Source: Platycnemis pennipes
Lineage: Eukaryota > Arthropoda > Insecta > Odonata > Platycnemididae
Assembly (NCBI GenBank): GCA_933228895.1
Contig: OW121849.1
Span: 39,960,354-40,024,353, forward strand
Direction of reading: 5' to 3'
DNA length: 64,000 bases
Shown here: positions 43,646-55,760 of the stretch, piece after piece
Numbering within the stretch: the first letter of the stretch is position 1
Layout: every line of letters starts with the position of its first letter
The notes under the pieces: generated by a model
Seen by the model: the letters and a program-made list of their open reading frames with translations, nothing else
Databases searched by the model: none
What the model was told of the DNA's origin: nothing
Made by a program: the position numbers and the translations under genes

Positions 43646-45574
43646 GAAAGTATAACTAAGAAATCGAGCAGTAATCCTTATGCTTTAACAGGCCAGTGTT
43701 TTCAAGGAAACTTCCTCAACATGTGTGGATACCTTATATTTATTCCTTTTCCAAAAGGGGTTTTATTTTATTTTGTACTTGGCTCGAATCGGCTCCCTTA
43801 CTTTCTTCTTCTCTATATGTTCTTTGATCGCGAACCTCCGTTAGAGGGACAATAATCCCACCATCTTGTGGATGGTGCGTCACGTGGTGGATCTCACGTC
43901 ACGTCCATGGCTGAATTACAAATCTAATATTTTTTCTTCCTTCCATCAATAAACTCACTTTCACAATTCACCGTACTCGGCAAACGAACATAATTAGAAT
44001 TATAGTTAATAATTGTCTTAATAATCAGGCTTCAATGAACTATACATCAACGAGTGGAAAAATTGTTGTGTGGTTACATTTTTATCGATACAAATTTGAC
44101 TTTCATCAATACATTACGTTTTGGATCGTCTTACTTGTCCTTGTAGCTTCGGGTGGTGAGAAAATTAAAGGATGGCTCGGTAGCACTGTCATTAACCGGA
44201 ATAATTAGGACGTATTGAGTGGACTGCGCGGTGGGTGCTTAGTACCGCCGAAGACCGCTCGGGAGCGCCTGTTTACAGTCACAGCGAGGGACCGAGTTGG
44301 ACGCAGATGGAGAAGCCCTTCGTCGCGTTCATTCCGCTTCAATGAAATCAGTCGTAAACACAACAGGCGTCATTAGAGACCTTCGGCGTCTTCGCTGAAA
44401 GGCTAGGAAAACAAGAAACCCCTTACCTATATAAGAAAATTAATTATATATTTTAAGTCCCAACTGCTCTGAAGATGAATCATTTTATCTTTTCCTTTCC
44501 TTGGGCCCGCACAACAAATACAACCCTTCTATCTCCTTATCACATAATATCCAAGGCAAATATTTATTTTATGGGTGTTTTTCAAGTCTATTTCCGCACT
44601 AATAGGCGCTTCAGACCGGGAGGAAAGATGGAAGGATAGGAATGGAAGGGGGATCGGATATAATATATAAGGGGGATCGGATATAATACATGAGGGGGGT
44701 CGGATACATCGGAAGGCAAATATTAAAGTGATCTGATCAGCTATACATTAAATGGCAAGAGACTAGTTTCAGCGTTAAATTACCGACAGATTACTTCTGT
44801 CTTTGATACCTCAAATCTCTTTTTAATGTCTCACGTGAAATTTTTATATTTTACTGACGCAGTACTGTCGTGTCCCGACTTCTCGGTGCACACAAACAGA
44901 AACTGAGAAAGCGACCCGAGTGGCTAAGTCGACTTTCTCTAGGGGTATTAGGCACTAAAGAGTGAAACCCCAAACGAATGCTAGTGGGAAGAGACTTTAT
45001 TTGTTCTGGTACAATGTCCAAAGGACCATAGCCTTCGGCAAGCGAGCGATGGTCTCTCCCCCGAGTCTATGGATTCAGGGGTTTATAAACGATTTCCCCG
45101 CGAGGGGGGAAGCGAAACATCTGCAACGAGGGAAGGGGAAAAGACAGGGGTTTCTCCACTCAGGGCTATCGTGGGAGAATCCCACATAAGGATGCACTTT
45201 TCGTTTCCGTCTCAACTAAAATGCATCCTTGAGTGCTGGGGAAGTTTATGGTTCTCTTCAGGCTCTAATGAGACCTCTTAAAGAATTTAGTTCCTTTTCC
45301 TCCAATCGCTGCAGATGTCCACTCCAGGGTTCACAGCTGTCCCATTACTAGGACACACTTGCAACTGGCACATCCATAAGATGCTGAGGGCTCTTGCCCA
45401 GCTGACAACCTCAGACACACGTGCCTTTGGTCGTAATGCACAACAGTACTATCTGTTGAAGCTGCAATCCTCACGTTCGTTGACCTCTTACAACAATAAC
45501 ATACGAACACGGAAAAGTATCTATCTGATGCTACCACCATCTACATTCTTTTATTTATCCTCCAAAAGTACTTG
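43646..45574. other. No supported gene; possible LTR-like or repeat sequence at 44.87-45.3 kb
   Basis: A CpG-richer patch lies at 44,190-44,400. At 44,608-44,655 the words ggaggaaagatggaaggata resemble the family A SINE body. Around 44,640-44,705 gggggatcggatataata is repeated nearly three times. The stretch 44,870-45,200 (gcgacccgagtggctaagtc ... gtttataaacgatttccccg) has the look of a dispersed repeat or LTR, but there is no second copy in the window to prove it. Confidence 0.35.
44650..44710. repeat. Short tandem repeat, about 25-bp unit
   Basis: The word gggggatcggatataatata and its variants (ggggggtcggatacatcgga) appear three times in a row. Confidence 0.6.
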
Positions 45575-45900
45575 GAGGGTCGCGTACGTATGTGGCTGAC
45601 TGATTTCCATTACCGAGGGCCCGGGTTCAATTCACAGCCGAAACAGAGATTTTTCATTGGTTTACCGTCCCCCCCCTTGGGTGATTTGCGGAGAGCGCCT
45701 CGAGTGCAGTACTCCGTCCGTCAGATGGACGTTATACCGTGGACCCATTGGCGACCTTCGTCAAGAGCAGGCTAATGCCCATACCAGCTTTATCTCCAGC
45801 CTTCCTCATTCCCCTTAATACTGCTACCCTCATCCGATAACCTAACAATCCTAAATTGTGCAAATGGCCTCAGTGGTTGGTAGCCTCCGTCGAATAATGT
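45575..45900 (+). mobile_element. tRNA-derived SINE (family A)
   Basis: The B box is in cccgggttcaattcac (45,620-45,635). The body runs cttgggtgatttgcggagag, agtactccgtccgtcagatg, gacgttataccgtggaccca, ttggcgaccttcgtcaagag, caggctaatgcccataccag. The 3' block is caaatggcctcagtggttgg followed by tagcctccgtcgaataatg. The head before the B box is weak. Confidence 0.82.
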
Positions 45901-48900
45901 TTGCCGAAGACCGAAGATTAATATGTTAAAATTCCTCACGAAGATAATCATCATTCATGGAATAAGTACTCACACAGATAAAGGTACTTAGTTACTCTCA
46001 TTAGCTGCTTTTAAATCTTTAGCTTTCCTAATCGGCATTATATGTATGCCCAGAAGTGAATATTTTTTAGCCTTATTTATTCGCCTTCCTTCATTGTCGC
46101 CCCTAAAATTCCACTCAAAAGTTTTAAAATGAATAACGGAAAATTTCATTCTCCTCTGGTAATTAGTTATTCGTCCGCTGAGCATGATTAACTAAGTTCA
46201 TTTTTTAATCATCCATTAAATTAACTTCCACATCTTTTCTGACTGCAATAAATGCATGAAATACATAACATTTTCATTTGCTTCCATCCTCTAATAACGC
46301 AAAAGCAGAAACCTAATGATGAAGTCAGTTTCCACCAGTACTTTAAATTCAAGTTTCAATTAACTTTCTGCTACTCATTCATAAAATTACTATTATGAAC
46401 AACAGATTATTTTCTCAGTTTTTCATTTTATCGATACCATATTTTTCAAATACTTCATCCCTATGCATCGAGTTTGTGGATTTTTGTAGCCATTAATCCT
46501 TTTTGAGTATTACATCAATTAATGTACCACTTAGCAGTTTATCACATATTTCAGAGCAGTCACAAACCGCGATGACGAATAGCAATTAAATTCGTTCAAG
46601 CATGAACAGGAAAATAAAAAGATAAAGGCTTCGGAATAAATTTTCGGTACAAACAAAGAAATTTCGTTTAAAAAAGGAGGAAACACTCGGAAAGTGAGTG
46701 CTAGCTAGAAAGGGTGTACGGATGTGACAAAAAGGGAAAGGTTCATTATAATGAGGGTAAAGCCGACGCTGTAGAGTTCGAGAATCCAAAAAAAACACAG
46801 TCAGGTTCTAAGCCTCGAACCAATGGGGAATATACAGGTACATGAAACTTTTTTATCGGGTATCGATGATGCACTTGATACGAAATTTTCTCACAAATTG
46901 AAATATATAAGCCAAAATTCTCTACGCCAACCACAAAGATTATTAAAATCTCTTAAATGTTCCCGAAAATCGACGAAAGTCACGTGACATGAAACGCCTT
47001 CTGACGTCACTTCATGGTAAAGGTTCAATATTGCTACGGAAACGGACGTTTATTTTGAAAGAAAACGAAGCTAATATATTGTTTTGAGGATTTTAGCCGT
47101 TTCTTGATCGGAACCATAACTGAAATGGGATTTAAAAAAGCAGAATCCGACACTTGGCCTTCGGTTGACTCCCTTGTGGTGGCTTTCTAAAAAAACAACG
47201 ATTGCTTTGTCGTAGTACAGACTCACGGGGTGAAAGCAAACAGAACACTTATGCATTGTATGGACGATATTCTCGTTACGATCCATACTTCTTAAATAAA
47301 AAATCAAAATGCATTCGTTTATTGCAATAAAAAAATAAGATAAAAAGATATTTTCACCAAGTATTCATTAAACAACTTACCTCCACGTATAAACAGATAA
47401 ACAACGCCCATAGTGATACCGTGCCGTGACGTCATTCGATGACGTCGTGTTTTTAAGCTTCAAGAAACGTACAATTTTTAAAGAACAATATATTTGTACC
47501 ACAGCTTAATTCTTCTGCAAAATTTTCAACGAGTACATTTTAGCCAATAAACTTCTCATTCAAAGAGTTATAAAAATATTGAATGTTCCCCATTGTTGAT
47601 TCCACTTTTTGACAATGCTAATCTCCAAAGAAACGGCGCAGTGCGTAGGCATCACCACCATCAACAGCGTCTATCGGTCTCAAGATTGTCCTGAAGCAGC
47701 TTCCCATTCAATTTTTTTCTTGACTAATCTCTTCATCGAATTTATTTTCGCATACCCGTCTTCTATATACATGTATTCATTTTTATTTCAGTGGTCATCT
47801 ATATGACGCCATAATGTCTAAAGGTGCACCTGTCCACATTGATCTCAATGTGGGTAACCGAGGCACGTTTACACGGCGCGCAATAAGTTACTTCTTAGGT
47901 CCACAGAATATGATAATTCTCACCACGTCACTGTATTCCCATTAGCTGCCGCGCAAGGCTGGACTCCACAGCGCGATCGAAAAATCGAGTTTATTTCCGG
48001 TGTCACGGACGATCGCTAAGTTTTTCAACGGATTCACACTCCTGAAGGTTCAGTGAAACTTGTGAGATGGGTTACTTACTAAACTTCCGTGGGCAGATCA
48101 ACTATTTTTCTACCCAAGGGCAAAAAATCGGCGGAAAACAGGGTCCATTAAATTGTCCTATTTACAAATCAAATATCCCTGTAAATCAATTACAATTTTG
48201 ATACGTCAAAGACTAAGATTTGTTCTGTAGCACTTTAGCACATTTCATTCCGTAAATTTACCACAAAATTTTCTGCAACCTCTACATTTCGGAGATTTTC
48301 AGCGAAAACTGAATTCCGGCGTTTTTTGTATATTTTGTTCATATTTAAGCCCTCGCATATTTTAATGCGCAATAATTATGAAAAATGAGGTCATGAATCA
48401 CATGTACCAATGAAAGGAGAGTCAATCCACAAAGTTTCAACTTCCAGAGTCAAGAATATCTATTTTTGGAATTTGGATAACATTTTTTGATTTCAGCCCA
48501 CTGTGCCACGATCTAATCCAAACCAATTTGGTTGAGTGCACTTATGATTAGACTATTACGGTTTTGCGCTTCCAAAGGATGGTTACAACTAAAACAGCAT
48601 CGTAATAAGAGTAGATGTCTTCGTTCAAGAAAGACCAGTAGATTTATTTGTAAAGCAAATAAATGTTTCGATGTGATTTTTGTTGATCGCATGAAATACG
48701 CCCGTTGGAATGAATAATCGACAGCAGCATAATCTGACAATGCACTTAGAGCATTTCTGTTCATAATATTTGCATAAGTAGAAACCTTTTCAAACTACAT
48801 ATTATCTTTGGCTGTATTAAAAGCAGTGAGGGTTCAGGTTTTCACACACACTAAGAGAGAACCAGCAGTTCTCATGCAGTTTCGATTACGCAGTCAGCCA

Positions 48901-49327
48901 AAACTTAGCTGTTCGCTGACTTGAATATAAATAAATAAACACTTTGAACTTTTCAGGATGGCTCTGAGTAAAACAAGATAAACAGATCTGTGCTGAATTT
49001 ATCCCAAAATTGTGGAAGCTCTATTTTATAAAGTTCGACTTTGGTAATCCGGTTTTAACAAAAAGAAAACCAGCAAAAGGCAAAATTGAGGAAAGCTTAG
49101 TGTAAAACCTACTCCGCAATTGAGGCAGGTTTATATGGCCGACATTGGTGTAGATACGTACATTTTTATTCTGAAAACGGATTAAATAAGAATGACTTAA
49201 AATGATGACACAGTATAAAATGGGAAAATTAATTAGAAAAACAGAAAATTCAAACCAAAATCCATGATAATTTTCTCTGATCACCACTACTATTTAGAGC
49301 TCCCGTTAAATTAATTTTTTTCCATAG
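45901..49327. other. No supported gene; CRE-like palindromes
   Basis: Mostly AT-rich. TGACGTCA occurs at 47,002-47,009 and 47,427-47,434 (see separate entry). Frames below 84 codons at 46.0-49.3 kb show no domains. A 61-codon plus frame (48,532-48,717) and an 83-codon minus frame overlap. Confidence 0.45.
47427..47446. promoter_or_regulatory. Hairpin of two CRE half-palindromes
   Basis: gacgtcat and atgacgtc face each other over a 3-nt spacer, which includes a perfect TGACGTCA. A third site lies at 47,002-47,009, next to CACGTG at 46,981. These are consensus CREB/ATF and E-box words, but no transcript start is evident. Confidence 0.3.
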
Positions 49328-49515
49328 AGCCTTTCTGGACACCCCCATCTAAAATCATCGCGATTCGATTTTCTGAAGGTCAGAACTTCGTAGGAAATCG
49401 CAGGTGGTTCAGGGAAAGGAACTGGCCCCCCTACCCTGAATGTGTGAATTTCACACACCATTGGCTTAATACGGGGTGAGCTCTACTCTCACCTATCAAA
49501 GACCAACCTTCGGGT
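49328..49515 (+). mobile_element. tRNA-derived SINE (family B), 5'-truncated
   Basis: It reads ctttctggacacccccatct, gcgattcgattttctgaagg, tcagaacttcgtaggaaatc, gcaggtggttcagggaaagg, cctgaatgtgtgaatttcac, acggggtgagctctactctc. It matches the minus copy at 18,040-18,280 but lacks the tRNA-like head. Confidence 0.72.
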
Positions 49516-50854
49516 TGAATCACTGAGTGAGTGAGTAAGTTTCCGTACAGAGTAAGTCATTAGGTACTCGTCCCCCATCGTCTCGTATCGTCTAATAAAA
49601 GCTGTTTAATATGATATCAAAATAACAACCGCCCAAGGTGGTATTTGAAACCGCAACCCTTTAGTAGCTAGATCGGCGCGTAATCAACCTGGATTCAACG
49701 AAAGAAGTCTCTATAATCTCCTCTCACCGATCAAGATGTGTTAACTTAATCGATCTGGCAATTTTGAATGAGTCAGAGTGCGCGTTTAGAGCAGAAGTTA
49801 TTAACTGATTAACCTTGGGAAATAGGAAAAACCAGTCATGGTAGTTCCATAGGATCTAATGGTTTCGGAAGAGCTGAAAAGTAATAACTCCTTCGTCCAG
49901 ACCTGGCGAACGGTGTTGATTCCGAAAGATGGTCATTGATCTGAAAGATATTTCCCATTTTTCTAGATAAGATTAGTGAAAGACCTCGGACCACAAATAA
50001 TTCAATTTGGGTGACCTGAATAAGTTACCTGAACCTTTACCTTTTTGGGGAAACTTTTATATCCTCAACATACCGTGGCTACCATTATGGAAGCAGATAA
50101 ATTATTTTAGACTCGTAAATTTTCACAAATGTGTACATGATTCTACTATTTCTCTTTGAAAATTCTTATGAAAGGTACAAACCTTTCGAGTTGTGAATGG
50201 CTTAATCCTCAGTGTTCATTCCCGTATTTTATGCATCAATTCATGAATTGCAGTCAATAGCTTGAGACTAATTAAGAGCAAATCGGAATGAGAACACTGA
50301 TTCCATCTGCCTGATTGGGAAGATCTTGTGCAAAAAATAATATTTCTTGTGAATTTGATTTTGCTTTGCTGTTAAATTAATGGACGCCCATTATAACCAT
50401 TTTCTCTGTTGTACATGGTTAAAAAATGTATTCACTTCACCTCGAAAAGTAATTATGAAACTGAATGTATAGAATTGTACGCCGCGCCGGTGGTGATCAG
50501 ATTAGATTGAGATGCACTTGTCGACTTGCGCCGTAAATCTGGGCTTCGATAAAGAAACATTCCAGTTAAAACAATCTGAAATCTTGAGTACCATTAGCAC
50601 GGTTTTATCAATTAACTGATTGCTACATGCTTGCAGCTTCATTTGGTTTAATTTTTCTCAGTTCTCAAAGGTTTTAGTAAAGAATCTTATGCATTGGTGA
50701 TGTTATTCCTTTTAACTTGATTCCTCTCTCTCAAGAAATACTTTTACAGCCATAATGCTCTAAACAAAGATCGGGACTTCACGTCTTTATAAATCGCCCG
50801 CTCCCTCTGAAAGAAAATCCTGGTAGTCTTAAGATTACGTGATCCCGATGTGTT

Positions 50855-50918
50855 TGTCCAAGTATTAAGTGCAGGTAAGATTTTTGAATAATATATGAAT
50901 TCCATAGGAAGTTACCCG
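50855..50918 (+). repeat. Short direct repeat, copy 1
   Basis: ccaagtatta agtgcaggt...aat...gaat..ata(g)gaagttaccc recurs at 51,617-51,681 with about 80% identity. Confidence 0.5.
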
Positions 50919-51616
50919 ACGGATACAAAGTCTCCATCAAGGATATTAAATATAATTCAACGGAGACTATTTGATTACCACACTACTGTTGGAAGCAAAC
51001 TTCATTGGGTTCGATGAGATTATATACTGTAAAACTAAGGAATTAAGGTTATATTTTATATAATAAAGGTAAATCAGACTTAAATTAAAACCAGAACAGT
51101 GGAATCAACGGCAGCATAATGTTTAGGCTCTCTCAAAGGGACTCAGAATGCGTTCAAGGTCTTATTCTTTGACAAATTAGAATAGGGAGAGTAACCCTGC
51201 AGAGTCAAATTCAGAAATTAGGCATAATAACAAAAAAAATAAACTGTAGCGATATGTGTTATGATTGATTTTCGTAAGAGTCTTAATTTTTTTTTAAATC
51301 TTGAATATTCGAAATTTATCCAATCTGTCTGGCATTTGGACATGAAACCAGTAACATTAGTTTCTTTCACCAGTTAAATGCAATCTTGATATGTTGCAAT
51401 AACTGTGCATAATTTTACTCTTTAAAAAAAGAAGCAACCAAACCGAAATTAAATATTATTTAAAATAGGCACGCCATATAATCATTACCGAAGTCATATT
51501 TTTTAGGAAAGCCGAATGCCGAGACGATGCGATGCTTACATGCAAATTCCAATAAAGGGAGAAATAATTTTAAAGATAACTAGGTTGTATTAAAAAAATG
51601 ATGAATTATAAATTGA

Positions 51617-51681
51617 GTCTCCAAGTATTGAGTGCGGGTTAGATTTATTAAGAAAATTTTGAATTTTATAAGAAGTTACCC
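51617..51681 (+). repeat. Short direct repeat, copy 2
   Basis: Partner of 50,855-50,918. It may reflect an old local duplication or two copies of an unknown element. Confidence 0.5.
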
Positions 51682-52051
51682 TAAAAAAAATCACATTATT
51701 TGATTTAAGTTGGTTAAATTGCGAAAATTAGTCCATTAAGTACTGACAAGCAATAAAAAGTGGGTTTGTTTTTATGATACGATACCTATCTAATGAAGAA
51801 GCTATCCTCTACAACTTTAGTGTTCTCATAACATCAACTACCACGATTTTGAATCCGTTACGCCAAGATTTTAGATACATGATTTTCGCCGTTAAGAATA
51901 TTTTAGGGTAAAAATTAAGAACTAGTTATAACATAGTTATTAGCAGCTCCTCGTAAATCAGGTCTTAATTTTAATGTATAGAGCTCCCATGAATTGCTTT
52001 AAACCAAGTTAATCAATGAGAAAGCTCAATCGTTTGCACTGAGATTTTAAA

Positions 52052-52345
52052 ATGGTAAAATCATCGCCATCTTCAAAAAGATTAATCATGGACCTCGCTC
52101 AAGGACAGAAGATTAAATTTCCAGATGATAAGCGATGGTCTGACACAGATCAGATACATTCAAATCAGACGCCGAAGGAATCGCCCGGATGGCCACTTAC
52201 GTCCAGAAGACTTAAGAACGAGCTGAATTTAGGGCAGAGAGAAAAACAAAAAGAAGTAACCTGGTCACCTACGACACTTCAAGCACGTACGGAAATTTCA
52301 CCGAATCCTGATACAGCGCAGGATAACGTTCAAGATCTCTTCTAA
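52052..52345 (+). CDS. Possible small hydrophilic protein or exon, unrecognised
   Basis: A 97-codon frame starts MVKSSPSSKRLIMDLAQGQK, has KFPDDKRWSDTDQIHSNQTP in the middle and ends ARTEISPNPDTAQDNVQDLF. It is rich in charged and polar residues with no membrane segment, signal peptide or low-complexity bias from AT-rich DNA, so it looks more protein-like than other frames nearby. Start context is aaaATGg. Seven bases after the stop is a consensus splice donor (gtaagtaa at 52,353). A good acceptor (tttgatttcag, ending 52,601) follows 249 bp later, but no frame is kept across that join. I recognise no family. It may be a real disordered protein, an exon read in another frame, or chance. Confidence 0.28.
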   Translation: MVKSSPSSKRLIMDLAQGQKIKFPDDKRWSDTDQIHSNQTPKESPGWPLTSRRLKNELNLGQREKQKEVTWSPTTLQARTEISPNPDTAQDNVQDLF

Positions 52346-53019
52346 AGATTACGTAAGTAAACCACGACCAGCATCCTGAATCATCGCCCAAAGGCGTTTG
52401 TTACAATGAGATCTATTTACTTTACGGGGAGAATAAAATACTTCGGTTTTGAGAATTATTACAAAATTATATTTTTATCTCTTCATCTGAAGTGAAATTT
52501 TTCTTGCGGCAGTGTTATAAGAATTCGAAATCTATAATGAAAAACTACTTTGAAAATGATGCCTTTGAGAAAGATGTACATTAATTATGTTTGATTTCAG
52601 TGATGTTGGCTTAAAATGTTCTATCCAGTTGCATTTAAATTTCCTCACTGTATGCATTTGAGAATTTTTGATTCCCATTATTACGGAAGGATAATATTTA
52701 GTAATAATGAAAGTCCCTTGATCCTAGTTGTCAAGCTGCAAATTTTTACAAAAATAAAAAAATGTAGGAAGTATTGTCAGCCACAAAAAAGGTCGGGAAG
52801 CATTTTCTCCATGAGCCGTAAACTGAAATGAGAAGTTTCGTAAAATTTTCCCTACGTTCCTACGTGCCCCACGTAAAACATACCCTAAATTCTGTGAACG
52901 ATTCGTTAAAGGAAATTAAGAAAGATTCTTTCTCCGAGGCTCAGCTCTCGTCCGAGGTAGTAAATAATCCAGAACACTAAACTTGCAGTCAAAGTATCCA
53001 TTTCACTTGCTATTGCCTA
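52346..53019. other. No supported gene
   Basis: Contains the possible donor and acceptor noted for the 52.05-kb frame, and a 71-codon lysine-rich frame (52,616-52,831) without a motif. Confidence 0.4.
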
Positions 53020-53320
53020 CCTATCTAGGCATTTTACTACCAAATTAGAAAGTAGTAATAAGGACTCTCACTCAAGTAAGTGATTTGGTGGGAAAACAAT
53101 GCTACACCATTGAGCAACTGACGACATTCACACATACAAGCACGTACTTACTAGTAATGTAATTTGTCCATCTACTAGAGGCTATTCATCTAGGACTTTT
53201 ATCAACCAGTAAGACAGCAGAATTAACGAATATTACTCAAGTAAGTTGTTTATGAGGAAAATAACGCACTACTGATCAACTACCAACAATCTCAAACTCA
53301 AACACACAAATTCACACAAC
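53020..53320 (+). repeat. Decayed tandem duplication, unit about 164 bp
   Basis: 53,023-53,150 and 53,187-53,312 align in order: atctaggcattttactacca / atctaggacttttatcaacc; actcaagtaagtgatttggt / actcaagtaagttgtttatg; aggaaaacaatgctac / aggaaaataacgcact; gagcaactgacgacatt / gatcaactaccaacaat. Identity is roughly 65-70%. Confidence 0.5.
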
Positions 53321-55429
53321 TTACAACAAGCATACAGTGCTTCATGTAGAAATTTTTCGTCGATGTTGCACCCGAATGGCAAAAACCAATATTCTGAAAG
53401 GAACAAAAGCACGGAGCGCTGACTTAGAGACACAAACTGAATGGCTAATGGTCAAGGGGTTGGGGAAGGGAAGGGACTTTAGGAGCAAGAATAGTAAAAA
53501 CGAATGCGCGTATTTCAGCTCCTCAGCATCATGAAGGATGATCGTCACAACAACACAAGTTAAAATATTATCAATAGTTTGTAGTTACTTCGTCAAAATA
53601 AGAGGAAAATATTTTTCAAGTGAATTATATTTACATTATATGTTTCGGCACCCACCCCAGAAGACTTTTGAAAAAATAGCCTCTTGCAACGTCTTCGATA
53701 GTACTCCTATAATTAGAACTTCGAAAAAGAGGAGACGCCGCGTAACTTTTATGACTTAGAGTCGTCCCATTGCATCGCGTTTTTTACATCACTCTCATCT
53801 ATAACGTATTAATAACATATATACGTTGCAATCCTTCATTACACAATATCTTAAGTGACTGACATAAATATAGGAAAACGATAGAAAAAGATAATTAAAT
53901 GAATATAAACTGTGGTAGACCCCTATGTAGTCATGTAGCAGACCCCTATGCTTCAACAAATTATCTCTTTTTTTAAATTATACAGCTCACTTGCGGTTAG
54001 TGGGCTATGGACGGTTAGTGGAAAATTTTTTCATCATGGGCAGGTACTGGACAGGGCATTGTGCATCACAATACAATGGTGTTAGAAGGCAAAGAGGAAG
54101 TAATAATAATCTCCATATTTTCCGGGTGAAGCGCTGAAGTTCGTATTCACCTTATTTTACTAATGTATACTATTTAATTTTCATACAATTGATATTTAGT
54201 CATCTCTAAGAAAAATTTACTCTATAAAATGAAAAAAACTCCAATGCGTCCAATATGCTGTAAGTTTCGGAAAATGTATAGCCATTAATCCACCTTCAAT
54301 ACCATTTTCCCTGAACTTAAAGCCAAGTGGATTTTCCAGGTGAAAAAAAGTATTATTCGAAGAGTCGTTGAACAAGGAAAGGGGGAGCAAAAACAGAAAT
54401 GGAGCGGGCGTGGAGTCAAGCGAAGCTCAATATTGACTTTAATAAGCTGCTCTACGAGGAATCTTAATAAAAAATTAAACAAACAGAATATCCGACGTTT
54501 CAGCCATAAGTCTCGAAGGAAAGACGATGACAGTTACGAAATATTATAATTAGTCGCAGGGGTTTTTCTACTCCTGGTCTCATGACGTTTACAAGTCACC
54601 TCTCTTCCAACAGATTGTTGATTCATTTATTAGATTATTCTCATTAATGTTAACAGCTCCACGTTTTCTACGGAATCGTCTACATCTCTCCCCACCGATC
54701 TCGGATCAAAATACGAAAAAAGTTGAAAAAAAAATCTCATCACGAAAACAAGAAGTATCTTTCTTGGATAAGTGGACGATAGCGTAAGCACGGTGGATTA
54801 GTCCGGATGGCGAGGATCGCATTTCGTCACGAAGAGGCTTTCGCGGTCAACTCCTTGACTGTTCTTGAAGAGGGGTGGTTATCGAAGACGATTGCAGTCG
54901 GAAGAGAAAAAAAAATATCTAGGGTGGAGGGTGAGAACGGCATATCTAACGCTAAACGCCGGAAAGTTAAATCGCCCTATATATACATATAGTCGCGCGC
55001 ATGTGTCCGCAGAGCTGTATGTTCCCAGCATCCGTGGGGCATCTGTTTAGAGATAAAAAGGTTCCAAACATTCCGTGCCGTGGTGAGCGGTCTCATATCT
55101 GTTGCCACCCACCTATAGTGTGACAATGGAATTCTCCAAGTGGTCATAGTCTTCCGAACACATTTTATCTGTGCTGGCTAGAGACAGTTTCCCACTGAGT
55201 GTCAATCTCCGATAGTCTCCAAATACTTCGTGTCTACCCAAGAGTTACTATAAAACACGAAGCTAAGGTGGGTGAGCGGCCCCTGCGGCCAACAGAGGTA
55301 CCCATTTGCAGTACTTCGACCTCGGCACCGGATATTGGCGTAAGTTTCGACTTTCTGTGCCTTTCTACGATTCAGATTCAATTACTATTATTTTTAATAC
55401 TAATACTGGTTAAGTTAAAACCTCAAGCC
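53321..55429. other. No supported gene; possible TATA promoter at 54.98 kb
   Basis: A TATA-type string (ccctatatatacatatag, 54,973-54,990) is followed by a CpG-rich patch (tcgcgcgcatgtgtccgcag). Frames around it (54,807-55,050) are short and unlike any family. No other signal. Confidence 0.35.
54973..55010 (+). promoter_or_regulatory. TATA-box-like core promoter candidate
   Basis: tatatata lies about 15-30 bp before a CpG-rich, possible initiator area. No downstream gene is visible, so the call is weak. Confidence 0.2.
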
Positions 55430-55760
55430 TTCGCTATTCATTGACATTTCCATTTCATCATGGCAATCCATTTTTCTTGATTTCTTCTTCATTATCTGAT
55501 ATCTTGGTCTTCCATATGGCGTATATCCTTCTAGTTTTCCCTCGACTAATTTATAGAGAAATCCATTACGTCTCAGGGTGTGCCCAGTTCAATCTGGTTA
55601 TCTCTGTCGTGCTGTGTTCCACATATAACATTATCTCTGAGTTTTCATGTGCTTTTCTTGCTTTCCATTCCTCCATTTTTTATTCTCATTCCCCTATGAC
55701 TACCCCATGCCGGGACTACGCTTCTATATCTTTCGTGATATCCTTAGATCAAATCAAATT
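55430..55760 (-). mobile_element. RTE-like retrotransposon C-terminal remnant
   Basis: On the minus strand a frame reads HTLRRNGFLYKLVEGKLEGY, then TPYGRPRYQIMKKKSRKMDC. This matches the HILRH..L....EGK.EG..GRGRPR..YI block of RTE-like ORFs (compare ILRHDGLMKTIVEGEMNGKN at 40.6 kb). The rest is decayed. The 122-codon plus frame over the same bases is its shadow. Confidence 0.62.

Larger units (their letters stand above)
49516..52051. other. No supported gene; tRNA-like relic and a pair of short direct repeats
   Basis: A degenerate reversed tRNA-like head lies at 49,632-49,690 (ccaaggtggtatttgaaacc ...). A 64-bp block at 50,855-50,918 recurs at 51,617-51,681. The rest is AT-rich without code. 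Confidence 0.4.

Noticed and set aside
44870..45300. Possible LTR of a retrotransposon
   Set aside because: It looks like a dispersed repeat, but no second LTR, primer-binding site or gag/pol code is seen in the window.
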